Origin: CBDCVD01 sp965224015
Lineage (GTDB): Bacteria > Pseudomonadota > Alphaproteobacteria > Rhizobiales > CBDCVD01
Direction: 5' to 3'
Length of the DNA: 64,000 nucleotides
NCBI GenBank assembly: GCA_965224015.1
Contig: OZ245032.1
Span: forward strand, 1,860,001 to 1,924,000
The notes beneath the pieces are model-generated. The model had not been told where the DNA came from, did no database searches, and saw only the letters and a program-made list of their open reading frames with translations. The translations under genes and the position numbers were made by a program. Positions 1 to 8,800 of the stretch are shown here, in pieces. The first letter of the stretch is position 1; each line of letters starts with the position of its first letter.

Positions 1-69
1 CGCCTAGAGGGAGTCATGTTTTAATAGAACCCATTGTCGTTTCTCGATTGGCGAGGCGAGACCCACGCT
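1..69 (+). repeat. Repeat C fragment (left end)
   Basis: The first 69 bases (agtcatgttttaatagaa, then a stretch with tttctcgattggcgaggcg) match the reverse complement of the right end of the C composite element near 54430-54486. The stretch directly abuts repeat A at position 70. It is an end fragment of the C family, whose intact ends read TAGAGCGTGTCATG. No coding content is seen. Confidence 0.65.
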
Positions 70-621
70 CTATAGCAAAATGCGTTTAATGGGATTGATG
101 GGCACTCCCGTATTCGTCTCGCATTTTGCTATAGATTTAGAGGGCGATCAGCTTTATGGGTTTCGCTTATACCAAGGGCCCTTGCCAAGGACTCATGCGT
201 TAGCGTCAAAGCGTTGTGTTATCAAGGCCGTACACCAGTCGGCGTGTCCATAAAGCCCATACCGCTGGTATATACCAAGGGCCCTTGCCAATGACTCATG
301 CGTTAGCGTCAAAGCGTTGTGTTATCAAGGCAGGACACCAGTCGGCGCGTCCATAAAGCCCATACCGCTGGTATATACCAAGGGCCCTTGCCAAGGACTC
401 ATGCCTTGGCGTCAAAGCGTTGTGTTATCAAGGCAGGACACCAGTCGGCGCGTCCATAAAGCCCATACCGCTGGTATATACCAAGGGCCCTTGCCAATGA
501 CTCATGCCTTAGCGTCAAAGCGTTGTGTTATCAAGGCCCCACCCCAGCCGGCGTGTCCATAAAGCCCATACCGCTGGTATTACCGCTGACAAAATGGGTA
601 CACCTAAACGTATGCTGATCT
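70..621 (+). repeat. Repeat A element, interrupted by four B units
   Basis: A family A element starts CTATAGCAAAATGCG and ends CGTATGCTGATCT. Its first hairpin pairs AGCAAAATGCG with CGCATTTTGCT. Its second pairs GATCAGC...TTTA with AAACGTATGCTGATC. Between bases 168 and 581 it is split by a 412-bp block of repeat B. Removing that block restores the sequence found in intact A copies (for example 22879-23019 and 28964-29104). This is direct evidence that B entered an existing A element. Confidence 0.85.
169..580 (+). repeat. Repeat B, four tandem 103-bp units
   Basis: Four head-to-tail units of exactly 103 bp lie at 169-271, 272-374, 375-477 and 478-580. Each starts ATACCAAGGGCCC and ends CCGCTGGTAT. 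Units differ from each other by a few substitutions and no indels. The junction reads GGTAT/ATACC. Short open frames through the array only reflect its periodicity. It is not a CRISPR: there are no unique spacers. Confidence 0.9.
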
Positions 622-842
622 ATCATCCATAATCGGGGTTATTATTGATTATAATATTGTTTGACGAATTAATACCGTTTGGTAAACTGTTTTTGCCGAA
701 GGAAGCAGGGTTCACTTTGGGGTATGGGTCCACTCATTGTCTCCAAAAGCGCGATTGTAGACTGCGATTGGAAACCGCGATGAGAGGCAATGAGTGGGTT
801 TGTTCCCCGATTGTACCGAGTCCTTCAAATGGTATGTAACAA
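622..842. other. Non-coding stretch before the AraC-type gene
   Basis: About 220 bases lie between the repeat block and the regulator gene. A 64-codon open frame at 645-839 has no recognisable features and no convincing ribosome-binding site, so I do not call it. I see no clear promoter motif. Confidence 0.4.
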
Positions 843-1889
843 GTGGTAGGCGATAGTCGCGAGCGATTAGACGAGCCGCCAAAGGTTTTGGCTGCGGCGG
901 CGCATGGTGCCCTGGATATTTTCATCAAAAATGGTGGGGATGTTGATTTGATCCTGGGCGACGCCGGAATCCGGGCGGTTGACCTGAGCAATCCCGTTGG
1001 CGAACTGAATCTGCAGCAATATTGTGACATGTTCGATATTGCTTCGCGGCGAACCGGTAATCCCTATATTGGATTGCAGTTTGGGCAGAATTTCAAGCCG
1101 CAGCATTTGGGTATGCTGGGTTACGCAGCCATTTCCTCGCCAACGCTTGCGGCGGCTTTGCGAAATATGGAGACGCTTTTTCCTGCCCATCAGGAGAAAT
1201 CGAGCTTCGGCCTTATTCAGGACGATGGCGTTCTTTGGCTTTCGTATCATGTTCTGGATCCGCGCGTTAAAAACCGGCGACAGGATGCTGAGCTATCATT
1301 GGGGATGTTCCGGAACATTTTCCAAACCGCGCTCGGACCTCAGTGGTGCCCTCTGGAGATGCGATTTGAGCATTCCGGTCCGGCGCACTCAAGCGAGCAC
1401 GAACGGGCGTTCGGTTGCCCGGTGCAGTTTGGAAGACGAACCAATGCGATTTGTTTCCGCCGCCGGGACCTGGACGCGACGATGCCAACCCGGGACCCTT
1501 ATTTGTTCTCAATCGTGAACGCATTTTTGACATCGCGCATTGACGCGGTCACCCCAATCGAAGATGTTGCAACTATCATCCGCAATCAGGTCAAAATGCT
1601 GCTGGGCAGCGCTGTGCCGACCCTTGAGACCATTGCGGAAATTATGGGTCTTTCCAGCATAAAGCTGCAAAAGCAGCTCAAGCGGTGCGGTTTGACGTTT
1701 CACGATGTCGTGCGTGCCGCGCGTGAGGAATTGGCGTTGCACTATATGGAAAACCTGGATATGCCCCTGACGGAGATTGCGTTTAATCTCGGATATTCCG
1801 AGCTATCAGCGTTTTCCCGCGCCTTTCGCAATTGGACAGGGATGAACCCACAACGATACCGCAGGCAGTTGAGCACGTCTATTAACTAG
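843..1889 (+). CDS. AraC family transcriptional regulator
   Basis: This 348-residue protein has a long N-terminal effector/dimerisation region (about residues 15-210) of the kind found in OruR/ArgR-like AraC proteins. A C-terminal double helix-turn-helix occupies about residues 245-345. The second HTH shows the family signature ending in LGYSELSAFSRAFRNWTGMNPQRYR. The chosen start is GTG at 843, as upstream sequence in frame is short. It is a cytoplasmic DNA-binding regulator. It is convergent with the decarboxylase genes that end at 1968, so it may control that aldehyde dehydrogenase/decarboxylase operon, but this is inferred from proximity only. The effector is unknown. Family assignment is secure; start codon and target are not. 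Confidence 0.88.
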   Translation: MVGDSRERLDEPPKVLAAAAHGALDIFIKNGGDVDLILGDAGIRAVDLSNPVGELNLQQYCDMFDIASRRTGNPYIGLQFGQNFKPQHLGMLGYAAISSPTLAAALRNMETLFPAHQEKSSFGLIQDDGVLWLSYHVLDPRVKNRRQDAELSLGMFRNIFQTALGPQWCPLEMRFEHSGPAHSSEHERAFGCPVQFGRRTNAICFRRRDLDATMPTRDPYLFSIVNAFLTSRIDAVTPIEDVATIIRNQVKMLLGSAVPTLETIAEIMGLSSIKLQKQLKRCGLTFHDVVRAAREELALHYMENLDMPLTEIAFNLGYSELSAFSRAFRNWTGMNPQRYRRQLSTSIN

Positions 1890-1920
1890 AGCGTGTCAGG
1901 TCGTCAGTAGACGTTTCCAG
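1887..1920 (+). repeat. Repeat C end fused to repeat D motif
   Basis: Directly after the regulator stop codon comes tagagcgtgtcagg (C-type end) followed by tcgtcagtagacgtttccag (D-type motif). The same C end is seen at 32614 and the same D motif at 32555, 37380, 40716, 57826, 58757, 60844 and 61039. Confidence 0.6.
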
Positions 1921-1967
1921 CGCATGTCTTGACATTGCCGGGTCGGCGCCCTGCGAAAAAGCCGATA

Positions 1968-2534
1968 TTATGACAACCTGTGCTTTGCAACAGCTTCCAT
2001 GAACCGATGACGGATTACCCCCGGATCCAGTTCGATCACCGGTACAGGGATGTTTCCCGACTGGCACTTGCAGACAATAATGGTCATCGTGTCGCGGGCT
2101 AAAGCCGCTTGCAGGGTTTGTGCAGCATCCTCGGCCGCACACTCCACGACGGTCTCGCATCCGCACGCGCGCGCAACTTCCGCAAGGGAGGTTTTCTTGC
2201 CCGCATAGGTGGGTTGGTCACCCGTTGATCCGTAGCTTCCGTTATCGACGATAAAGAGGATAAAGTTATCGGCAACATTATTGGCGATTGTTGCCAGGGT
2301 TCCCAGATTGGCCAGGACGGACCCATCGCCGTCGATGGAAATCACCTTGGCATCCTGAGCCAATGCCACTCCCAGCCCGATCGATGACGATAGTCCCATG
2401 GTACCCAACATATAAAACGTCGAGGGTTGGTCCCCCATCATGTGCAACTCCTGGCTCGGCAAACCAATATTGCACACCACAAGCTGGTCCTTAAGCACAG
2501 GCAGCAAAGACCTTAAGACTTCACTTCTAATCAT
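1968..2534 (-). CDS. comE: Sulfopyruvate/phosphonopyruvate decarboxylase, beta (TPP-binding) subunit
   Basis: This 188-residue protein is the C-terminal, cofactor-binding half of a thiamine diphosphate-dependent 2-oxoacid decarboxylase. It shows the TPP/Mg signature GDGSVLANLGTLATIANN followed by a VDNGSYGSTGDQ stretch. Together with the upstream gene it resembles the split sulfopyruvate decarboxylase ComDE, which turns sulfopyruvate into sulfoacetaldehyde. Phosphonopyruvate decarboxylases are close relatives, usually single-chain. The ATG at 2534 overlaps the upstream stop codon by one base (TGATG) and is preceded by GGGGAGG, which argues for translational coupling and against the ATG 15 bases further upstream. 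The substrate is inferred from the split-subunit form; phosphonopyruvate cannot be excluded. Confidence 0.8.
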   Translation of the reverse strand: MIRSEVLRSLLPVLKDQLVVCNIGLPSQELHMMGDQPSTFYMLGTMGLSSSIGLGVALAQDAKVISIDGDGSVLANLGTLATIANNVADNFILFIVDNGSYGSTGDQPTYAGKKTSLAEVARACGCETVVECAAEDAAQTLQAALARDTMTIIVCKCQSGNIPVPVIELDPGVIRHRFMEAVAKHRLS

Positions 2535-3031
2535 CAATAGCCTCCCCAAAAATACGAATCCGTCAATATTGCCGTAGGTTTCCGGCTCATAAATGTGTGC
2601 GCTAAAATGGGCGCCAACTCTTCGACATCCTCGGGCTTGTGGAAGTGATAGGTCTGGATATTCAGCTGGTTCAGCAAAGCCTTTGTGTGCACAGCCATTT
2701 CCACCTGGCAGGCCACCTTCTCGCCGATTTCACCGCGATAACTTATCAGCATCGGCAACGGTATATTGTAGAACTGGATGAGGGTAGCCAGTGTGTTGAC
2801 TGTGACCCCGATGGCGGTGTTTTGCATGATAATGCACGCGCGCTTGCCGCCCATGTAAGCGCCCGCACAAAGCCCCATACCTTCGTCTTCCTTGTTGGCA
2901 GGCACGTGATGGATGGCGTCTGTTTTGTCCAGTCGCTCTATGACACCACTGAGCTGCTTGCAGGGTACCGTTGTGACAAACCCAATCTTGTGATCAATCA
3001 GGTCGGCGACGATTTTGTCCTCAACAGACAT
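2534..3031 (-). CDS. comD: Sulfopyruvate/phosphonopyruvate decarboxylase, alpha subunit
   Basis: This 165-residue protein is the N-terminal (pyrimidine-binding) half of a TPP enzyme. It has the activating-glutamate region PANKEDEGMGLCAGAYMGGK and the QNTAIGVTVNTLATL stretch typical of ComD/phosphonopyruvate decarboxylase. I place the start at ATG 3031 (MSVEDKIVADL) because AAGGAG lies 9 bases upstream. A longer frame to 3088 would run into the repeat B copy. The product should pair with the beta subunit encoded immediately downstream. The repeat B element ends right at the ribosome-binding site, separating this gene from the aldehyde dehydrogenase gene upstream. Confidence 0.8.
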   Translation of the reverse strand: MSVEDKIVADLIDHKIGFVTTVPCKQLSGVIERLDKTDAIHHVPANKEDEGMGLCAGAYMGGKRACIIMQNTAIGVTVNTLATLIQFYNIPLPMLISYRGEIGEKVACQVEMAVHTKALLNQLNIQTYHFHKPEDVEELAPILAHTFMSRKPTAILTDSYFWGGY

Positions 3032-3047
3032 GTTTGTTGTTCTCCTT

Positions 3048-3150
3048 ATACCAAGGGTCCTTAACAATGACTCATGGATTAGCGTCAAAGAGGTGTGTTA
3101 TCAAGGCAGTACACCAGTCGGCGTGTACATAAAGCCCATACCGCTGGTAT
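3048..3150 (+). repeat. Repeat B, single intact 103-bp copy
   Basis: An intact B element (ATACCAAGGGTCC to CCGCTGGTAT) fills almost the whole gap between the aldehyde dehydrogenase stop codon and the comD ribosome-binding site. Taking TACC...GGTA as the core, it is flanked by TTA on both sides. An internal inverted repeat GTACACCAGTCGGCGTGTAC is visible at about 3108-3127. Confidence 0.9.
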
Positions 3151-3161
3151 TAGTTCCTGGA

Positions 3162-4616
3162 TTATTCGCCAAGGCCACCAAAACAGGCATATTTTGTATT
3201 GAGATATTCGTCGATCCCTTGCGAGCCCCCCTCGACACCAATACCTGATTCTTTAACCCCGCCAAAGGGTGCCTCGACGGTCGTGATGAGGCCTTCGTTC
3301 ACCCCAACCAATCCGTACTTGAGCGCCCGGGTAACCCGAAACGCCCGTCCAAGATCACGGGTATAAAAATAGCATGCCAGTCCAAAATCTGTGTTGTTGG
3401 CCAATTCAATGGCCTCGGCTTCCGTTTCAAACCGGATGACCGGGGAGACCGGACCAAAGATTTCTTCCACCGCGATCCGCATGTCCTGAGAGACATCGGT
3501 GATTACGGTGGGCTCATAAAACGTGCCCCCAAGCGCATGCCGTTGCCCGCCCGTTACAATCTTGGCCCCACTGGTTTTTGCATCCTGAACAAGCGCTTCA
3601 ACCTTTTGCACCGCATCATCATCAATCAGGGGCCCCTGTTCGGTGCCCGCATGGGCTCCATTGCCAACCGTCAGTCGGCTTGCGGCCTCGCCAAGTTTTT
3701 GCACAAAGGTATCGTGCACTTGCGCCTGAACAAAAAACCGATTTGTGCAAACGCAGGTCTGGCCGGAATTCCGGTATTTCGAAATCATTGCGCCCTCAAT
3801 CGCCCGATCAATATCGGCATCATCAAAAACGAGAAACGGCGCATTGCCTCCCAATTCCATGGAGACTTTCTTTACGGTATCGGCCGATTGGCGCATCAGC
3901 ACCTTGCCGACCGCGGTAGAGCCTGTGAAGGTGATCTTGCGCACCGTCGGATTGCGTGTCAGCTCACCGCCGATGGTACGCGCATCGCCGGTAACAACGT
4001 TAATCACGCCCTGCGGCAGGCCGGCCTTTTCGCCGATCACTCCCCATGCCAGCGCCGAATAGGGTGTTTGTGAGGCGGGCTTGACCACAGATGTGCACCC
4101 GACGGCAATCGCAGGTCCGATCTTACGCGCCAGCATGGATGAGGGGAAGTTCCATGGGGTAATCGCCGCCACAACGCCCACAGGTTCTTTGGTGACCAAA
4201 AGCTGCCGATCCGCCCAGGGTGACGGGACAATCTCGCCATAGGCCCGCCTCGCCTCGCCAGCAAACCATAAAAGATAAGCCGCACCCATGGCGATCTCGC
4301 CTTTCGCCTCCGCCAATGGCTTGCCCTGCTCAGATGTCAGCAGCGTGGCCAACTCTTCCTGGTTATCCATCATCACGTCGTGCATACGGCGTAATATTGC
4401 GGCGCGCTCGCTGGCGGTTGTCTGGCTGAACGCAGCAAATGTCTGCTCGGCCGCCGCGATGGCTTTGGCTGTTTCTTCCACACCGGAATTGGGTACCGTG
4501 CCGATGATGTCACCGGTGGCGGGATTGCTGACAGTCAGGCAATTGTCTTTATCCGCCTCGACCCATACCCCGCCGATCAAGTTGGCCTGTTTGAAAAATT
4601 CTCCATGAATGCTCAT
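3162..4616 (-). CDS. NAD(P)-dependent aldehyde dehydrogenase (succinate-semialdehyde dehydrogenase-like)
   Basis: This 484-residue enzyme has the full aldehyde dehydrogenase fold. It carries the Rossmann/NAD region ITPWNFPSSMLARKIGPA, the GSTAVGK loop, the general-base motif ELGGNAP, and the catalytic cysteine at residue 288 in NSGQTCVCTNRF. It is closest in form to GabD, which oxidises succinate semialdehyde; sulfolactaldehyde dehydrogenase (SlaB) is a related type. It lies upstream of and co-directional with the split decarboxylase genes. An attractive idea is that it oxidises the aldehyde they make (sulfoacetaldehyde or phosphonoacetaldehyde), but substrate cannot be read from sequence. 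The start ATG at 4616 follows AGGGG. A second cysteine follows the catalytic one at +2. Confidence 0.85.
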   Translation of the reverse strand: MSIHGEFFKQANLIGGVWVEADKDNCLTVSNPATGDIIGTVPNSGVEETAKAIAAAEQTFAAFSQTTASERAAILRRMHDVMMDNQEELATLLTSEQGKPLAEAKGEIAMGAAYLLWFAGEARRAYGEIVPSPWADRQLLVTKEPVGVVAAITPWNFPSSMLARKIGPAIAVGCTSVVKPASQTPYSALAWGVIGEKAGLPQGVINVVTGDARTIGGELTRNPTVRKITFTGSTAVGKVLMRQSADTVKKVSMELGGNAPFLVFDDADIDRAIEGAMISKYRNSGQTCVCTNRFFVQAQVHDTFVQKLGEAASRLTVGNGAHAGTEQGPLIDDDAVQKVEALVQDAKTSGAKIVTGGQRHALGGTFYEPTVITDVSQDMRIAVEEIFGPVSPVIRFETEAEAIELANNTDFGLACYFYTRDLGRAFRVTRALKYGLVGVNEGLITTVEAPFGGVKESGIGVEGGSQGIDEYLNTKYACFGGLGE

Positions 4617-4686
4617 TTGTTACCCCTGTTTGCCCCATGTTGTTGACCTCAGCGCATAATCGACTTCGATCTTGCTTGATCCTGTT

Positions 4687-4726
4687 TGATTCTTTTGATT
4701 CTGATTGATTCTGATTGATTCTGATG
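4687..4726. repeat. Short 10-bp tandem repeat (TGATTCTGAT type)
   Basis: Upstream of the aldehyde dehydrogenase gene the motif gattctgatt is repeated about four times in a row. It lies in the presumed promoter/leader region of the operon (minus strand) and could vary in copy number by slippage. Confidence 0.7.
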
Positions 4727-4836
4727 GCGTGAGATAGAAAGACTAGCACGGCTTTGCAAAAAGGAAAACCAGACTCTTATCCTGTATTTTGCCGCCATCT
4801 CGCCATACAACGCGCCGACTGATCTCGGCTCGCGGG

Positions 4837-5421
4837 CTAGCGTTGCTTCCCCTGTTCAAGCGCCCCGGGGACTTTGGCAAGGGCATCCAACGCGCTACGA
4901 ATCCGGTTCCTGATTGATTCCCTGTTGTTTTCAAACCACTGTATCGGCTCCGCAAGTCCGCTGGGTGATTGTGGGGATCGACGGCCAAAAAACGCCCTTC
5001 GGGTGACCAATATAGCGTTTTGACAAAGAATGGTCAGCAGGCGGATTTTTGTATGGTGGGGATGCAGAGCTCGCCACTTTGCCAATTCGATGCCGACAAC
5101 ATTGTTGTACAGATCTTTTTTGACTTCTCGCATGTCTTCCGGGCTGCGCCTTACGTATGGCTCTGCGCGCTCGTTCAGGATACCGAGTTCAAGAACGATA
5201 AATTCCGCTGTATCGGTCGAGACCCCAACAACGCGCAATGCCGAATAAACGTCCGCCGCGGCAACAGCGTGTTTGATGGCATTCTCACATCGCGGATTAA
5301 CCCCCTCCCGTGCCACCATGTCGCCGGCCCACCACTCGTACCAGGCGAAGAACATTACCGGCGACAAAATCAACAGCAATAAAAAAACAAACCCGACAAT
5401 AAGTTTCCTGGAGCGTCTCAC
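4837..5421 (-). CDS. Hypothetical membrane-anchored protein
   Basis: This 194-residue protein has one strong N-terminal membrane segment (about residues 8-27, rich in L/F/V) after a basic RRSRK start. A mostly helical, charged domain follows. The topology suggests an inner-membrane anchor with the remainder in the periplasm. I recognise no family or catalytic motif. It shares the minus strand with the aldehyde dehydrogenase/decarboxylase genes but is 220 bases upstream of them, separated by the 10-bp tandem repeat, so co-transcription is uncertain. It ends in a basic, Q-rich tail. Confidence 0.6.
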   Translation of the reverse strand: MRRSRKLIVGFVFLLLLILSPVMFFAWYEWWAGDMVAREGVNPRCENAIKHAVAAADVYSALRVVGVSTDTAEFIVLELGILNERAEPYVRRSPEDMREVKKDLYNNVVGIELAKWRALHPHHTKIRLLTILCQNAILVTRRAFFGRRSPQSPSGLAEPIQWFENNRESIRNRIRSALDALAKVPGALEQGKQR

Positions 5422-5841
5422 TGATTGATGGAACCATTCTTACCAGAGTGATTTACACGAAAAGAAAAGATGGGTGTTCAGCCTTGCAGGACTTCGGCGG
5501 CACTATTTGCAAGAGGTTTATAGCCCATACCGGCAATATAGTGCCCGTCCCTTTACGTCTTTCATTAGCATACACTTAACACCAAGTTGCTATCACAAGA
5601 TTGGTGCAAAGATAAAATATCGCGAAGATGGCTGCCCATCGCCGGGTATCGTCATGCCTCGCTTCAGCATCAAGCGCGTCAATACCAAAATTGGCTTAGC
5701 GAACATTGTCTACAACGGGAAATGGCTCGTTCAATTGCGCGGGAAATCGGCTCCGACATGGTCGGATAACGCCGCGCAAGGAACTGAGCCAAAATAAAGC
5801 TGTTTGGCTATATCGGAGTCGTCATATTCTGGAGAAAATCA
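5422..5841. other. 420-bp stretch without a convincing gene
   Basis: The region lies between two divergent genes and must hold the promoter of the large secreted protein. A 107-codon frame (5474-5797) has no recognisable domain and unusual composition; I reject it as a gene. I see no repeat family member and no clear sigma-70 promoter. Confidence 0.4.
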
Positions 5842-8800
5842 ATGAGATTCACTATATTAATCAAATTGATTGCTACGTTTGCAATGCTGACATCTCAGGC
5901 GCTAGCAAAATCTTCTTCTCCCTCAAATAAAAGCCATCCCATAAATGGCCCAGGGTTGGGAAATATTGCCTACGAAACCAGGGAAGTATTTGAACCGATC
6001 TCTCGAATACAAAAAGCGCCGCAAGGTGACGTTCCCAAAGGCCGTCCGAACCGAAAGGCTTTCGGTCAAAATGTTGGGATTATGCTTAATGGCTATTTTG
6101 TAACGCTTTTTGCGCCCGATGGTGGTGCGGGTCCCGGTGGATGGCTGGTATATGATATTTCTAATCCAAGAGATATCACCTTGGTCAGGAAAATTTACGA
6201 GCCGGAGGGGATTACCAGCAAATTTCGCGAATCCCACTCCATAGGTGTATCGACGATAGACGGCATCGACTACGTTGCCGTGCAGACTATAGAGGGGCTG
6301 GAGTTTTGGGATTTTACAGACGTAAACAATATCAGGCCAGTTTCAAATATTAGATTGCCCAAAGTCAATGGTGGCGATTATTCCCAAGTGGCCTGGCAGT
6401 TGTGGTGGCAGGCTCCCTATGTCTATGTGACAGGTGGCGATGCCGGGGTCTTTATCGTGGACGCCAGCGATCCAAAAAACCCGGTTCTGGCAAATCGCGG
6501 GCTGGGAAAAACAAACCCTGTACCCCCAAGTGAACTGGGTGGGTTTCGGGTTGGGCCGATTTTCACGCTTGGCAATCAGATGATGGTCTCATCAATGGAG
6601 AGCCGATCGGGGATGTCCATGCTGGATATTTCGGACCCACTGAACCCAATTGTGGTTGGTAACTTGCCCTTTGCCGCAGCGTTATACTACGCTACATGCT
6701 TTGATGGTGCTAAAATTTATACAGCCACACGCAATTCAAACCCGCTTGAAGCGTATGATGTCACCAATCCAACAAGCTTTGTTCGAGATACGGCGCGTAA
6801 AGTCGTGACGAATTCACTCTATTGTGCGACTCAGGACCATTTTCTGTTTGAAGGCGCACAAACTAAGATCCACAAACTGGATGTTAGCAACCCGGCCCGT
6901 TATACAGAAGTTGGAAGTGGGACGCTAAGTGTCCCAAACCCTGACCACGGTCAGGTGGCGGTGTTCGGCAATCTGGTCTTTGTTGGGAATGATCACGGAA
7001 CCGGCAGTGGGTTCATACCGCATCAGGCGGAGCCGGACAATACCCCCCCGACAGTAAAGCGGGTCTCTCCTGCAGAGGGTGCTGCAAATCAGGCGGTCAC
7101 CTCCAGAATTGGTGTTGCTTTAAGTGACTCAATTCTTCCTGAGAGTGTGAATGTAACCAGCTTTGTTGTGCGCCCGCAGGGTGGCAAGGCAATTGCAGGC
7201 TTTTACAGTGTTCAGTTGGGCATGGTGAACTTTGGTCCGGAAGTGAATCTTCTGCCAAACACCACTTACGAGGTGGTTCTGAAAAAGGACGGTTTGCAGG
7301 ACTACGCGGGAAACGGCCTGGCCGCACAAAAAACCTGGACATTCACAACCGGTAGCAATGACGGCAAGACTGTGAACAGTTGGTCGCTGTCAGGAAACCT
7401 TAAAGATACGGTCGGCCGAAACAACGGCACCGAAGCGACCGGTGATGTCTATGCGGAAGGTGGTTTAAACTTTGCTGGGCGGGCTGAAGGTGTTCAGCTA
7501 AAGAGTACCAACACGGCCGTTGCCCTGGGAGGCTCTGCCACCTTGAGCCTTCATATGAAGACCAACCAGAAAACAACCAGCACGGTCCCATCGCAAGCCC
7601 CCGGTATTTTCGGGCGCAATCCGACCGGCGGTGCAGGCGGTGTCTTCTGGGGGTGGTTGGACAGTAATGGTCATCTCAACTTCAGTGTTGGTGCTGCATC
7701 CTCCTCAAACCTCGTGACGCGGTCTGCGTCGCCTGTGAATGACAACCAATGGCATCATGTGGTGATGACGCGCGATGCCACCACAGGGGCGCGGGCCCTT
7801 TATATTGATGGCAACAAAACGTCCACCACGGGTATGGCTGGTATACTGGGTCAGAACAATTTGTTCAAAACCCTTGGGCGCATTGAAGGCAGTCCGGAAC
7901 TTTATCAGGGCTTGCTGTCGCGGGTGAGGGTGTTCAATCACTATATGCCTGACAGTGACGTTGCTGTACTTGTTAAGGAAGAGTCTTTGACTTTCCATTG
8001 GCCGCTCAGCACCAATCTTGTCGACAAAGTGCGTGAGAATAACGGAGTCGCAAGCAACAAGGATGTCTTTACCGAAGGTGGGTTGGATACGACAGGCCGC
8101 ACCTCCGCGGTGACACTTGCCAGAACTGATATCGCTTGGGTCCTTGGCGGAACCAGCTCTGTCAGCCTGTTCCTGAAGACAACACAGACAACGTCGGGCG
8201 ATGTGCCCTGGCGGGCCCCCGGTATTTTCGGGCGTGATCGTGGCAAAAGTGATGACGACATTTTCTGGGGCTGGATCAACAATACTGGCCATCTCAAGTT
8301 CACGGTCGGAAATGCCAAGAGTGTGACCTCGCCTGAGCGCATCAATGACGGGATTTGGCATCATGCAGTGATGACCCGTGATGCCACAACGGGGTTGCAA
8401 AAAATGTATGTTGATGGCGTTCAGAGGACCAGAGCGGGCCCGAAAGGTATTCGCGGACAGAAGGTTCCATTCAAGTTGCTCGGGCAGATTGAGGGCAATC
8501 CGGAGCGGTTTCTGGGACATTTGTCCGATATCAAAGTCTTTAACCGGGTTCTGGAGGATGATGATGTCACGGCGCTTTCGCAAACACCCCCGATTAACCA
8601 TTGGGCTTTGAACCAGAATCTTTTGGATCAAGCTGGCGGTAACAACGGGAGGCAAGGCAGCGCGGATGATTACGAGGATGGCGGTTTGAACTTTGCGGCT
8701 CGTTCCGGCGGTGTGGAATTGACTGACAAGTCTTTGTCCTCAATCTTGGGTGGGACGGCTTCGGTGAGCCTGTTCATGCGCACAACGCAGACGACACAAG

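Noticed and set aside
317..562. 81-codon frame across the B array
   Set aside because: The peptide simply repeats with the array period; B is non-coding elsewhere.
169..580. Regular tandem array resembling a CRISPR
   Set aside because: Whole 103-bp units are repeated with no unique spacers, and no cas gene is present in the window.
645..839. 64-codon frame before the AraC-type gene
   Set aside because: No recognisable features, no convincing start signal, and composition unlike the real genes.
5474..5797. 107-codon frame upstream of the large secreted protein
   Set aside because: No domain, no ribosome-binding site and atypical composition; more likely non-coding.
7705..8655. 316-codon minus-strand frame under the LamG domains
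   Set aside because: Shadow of the repeated LamG coding sequence on the opposite strand.
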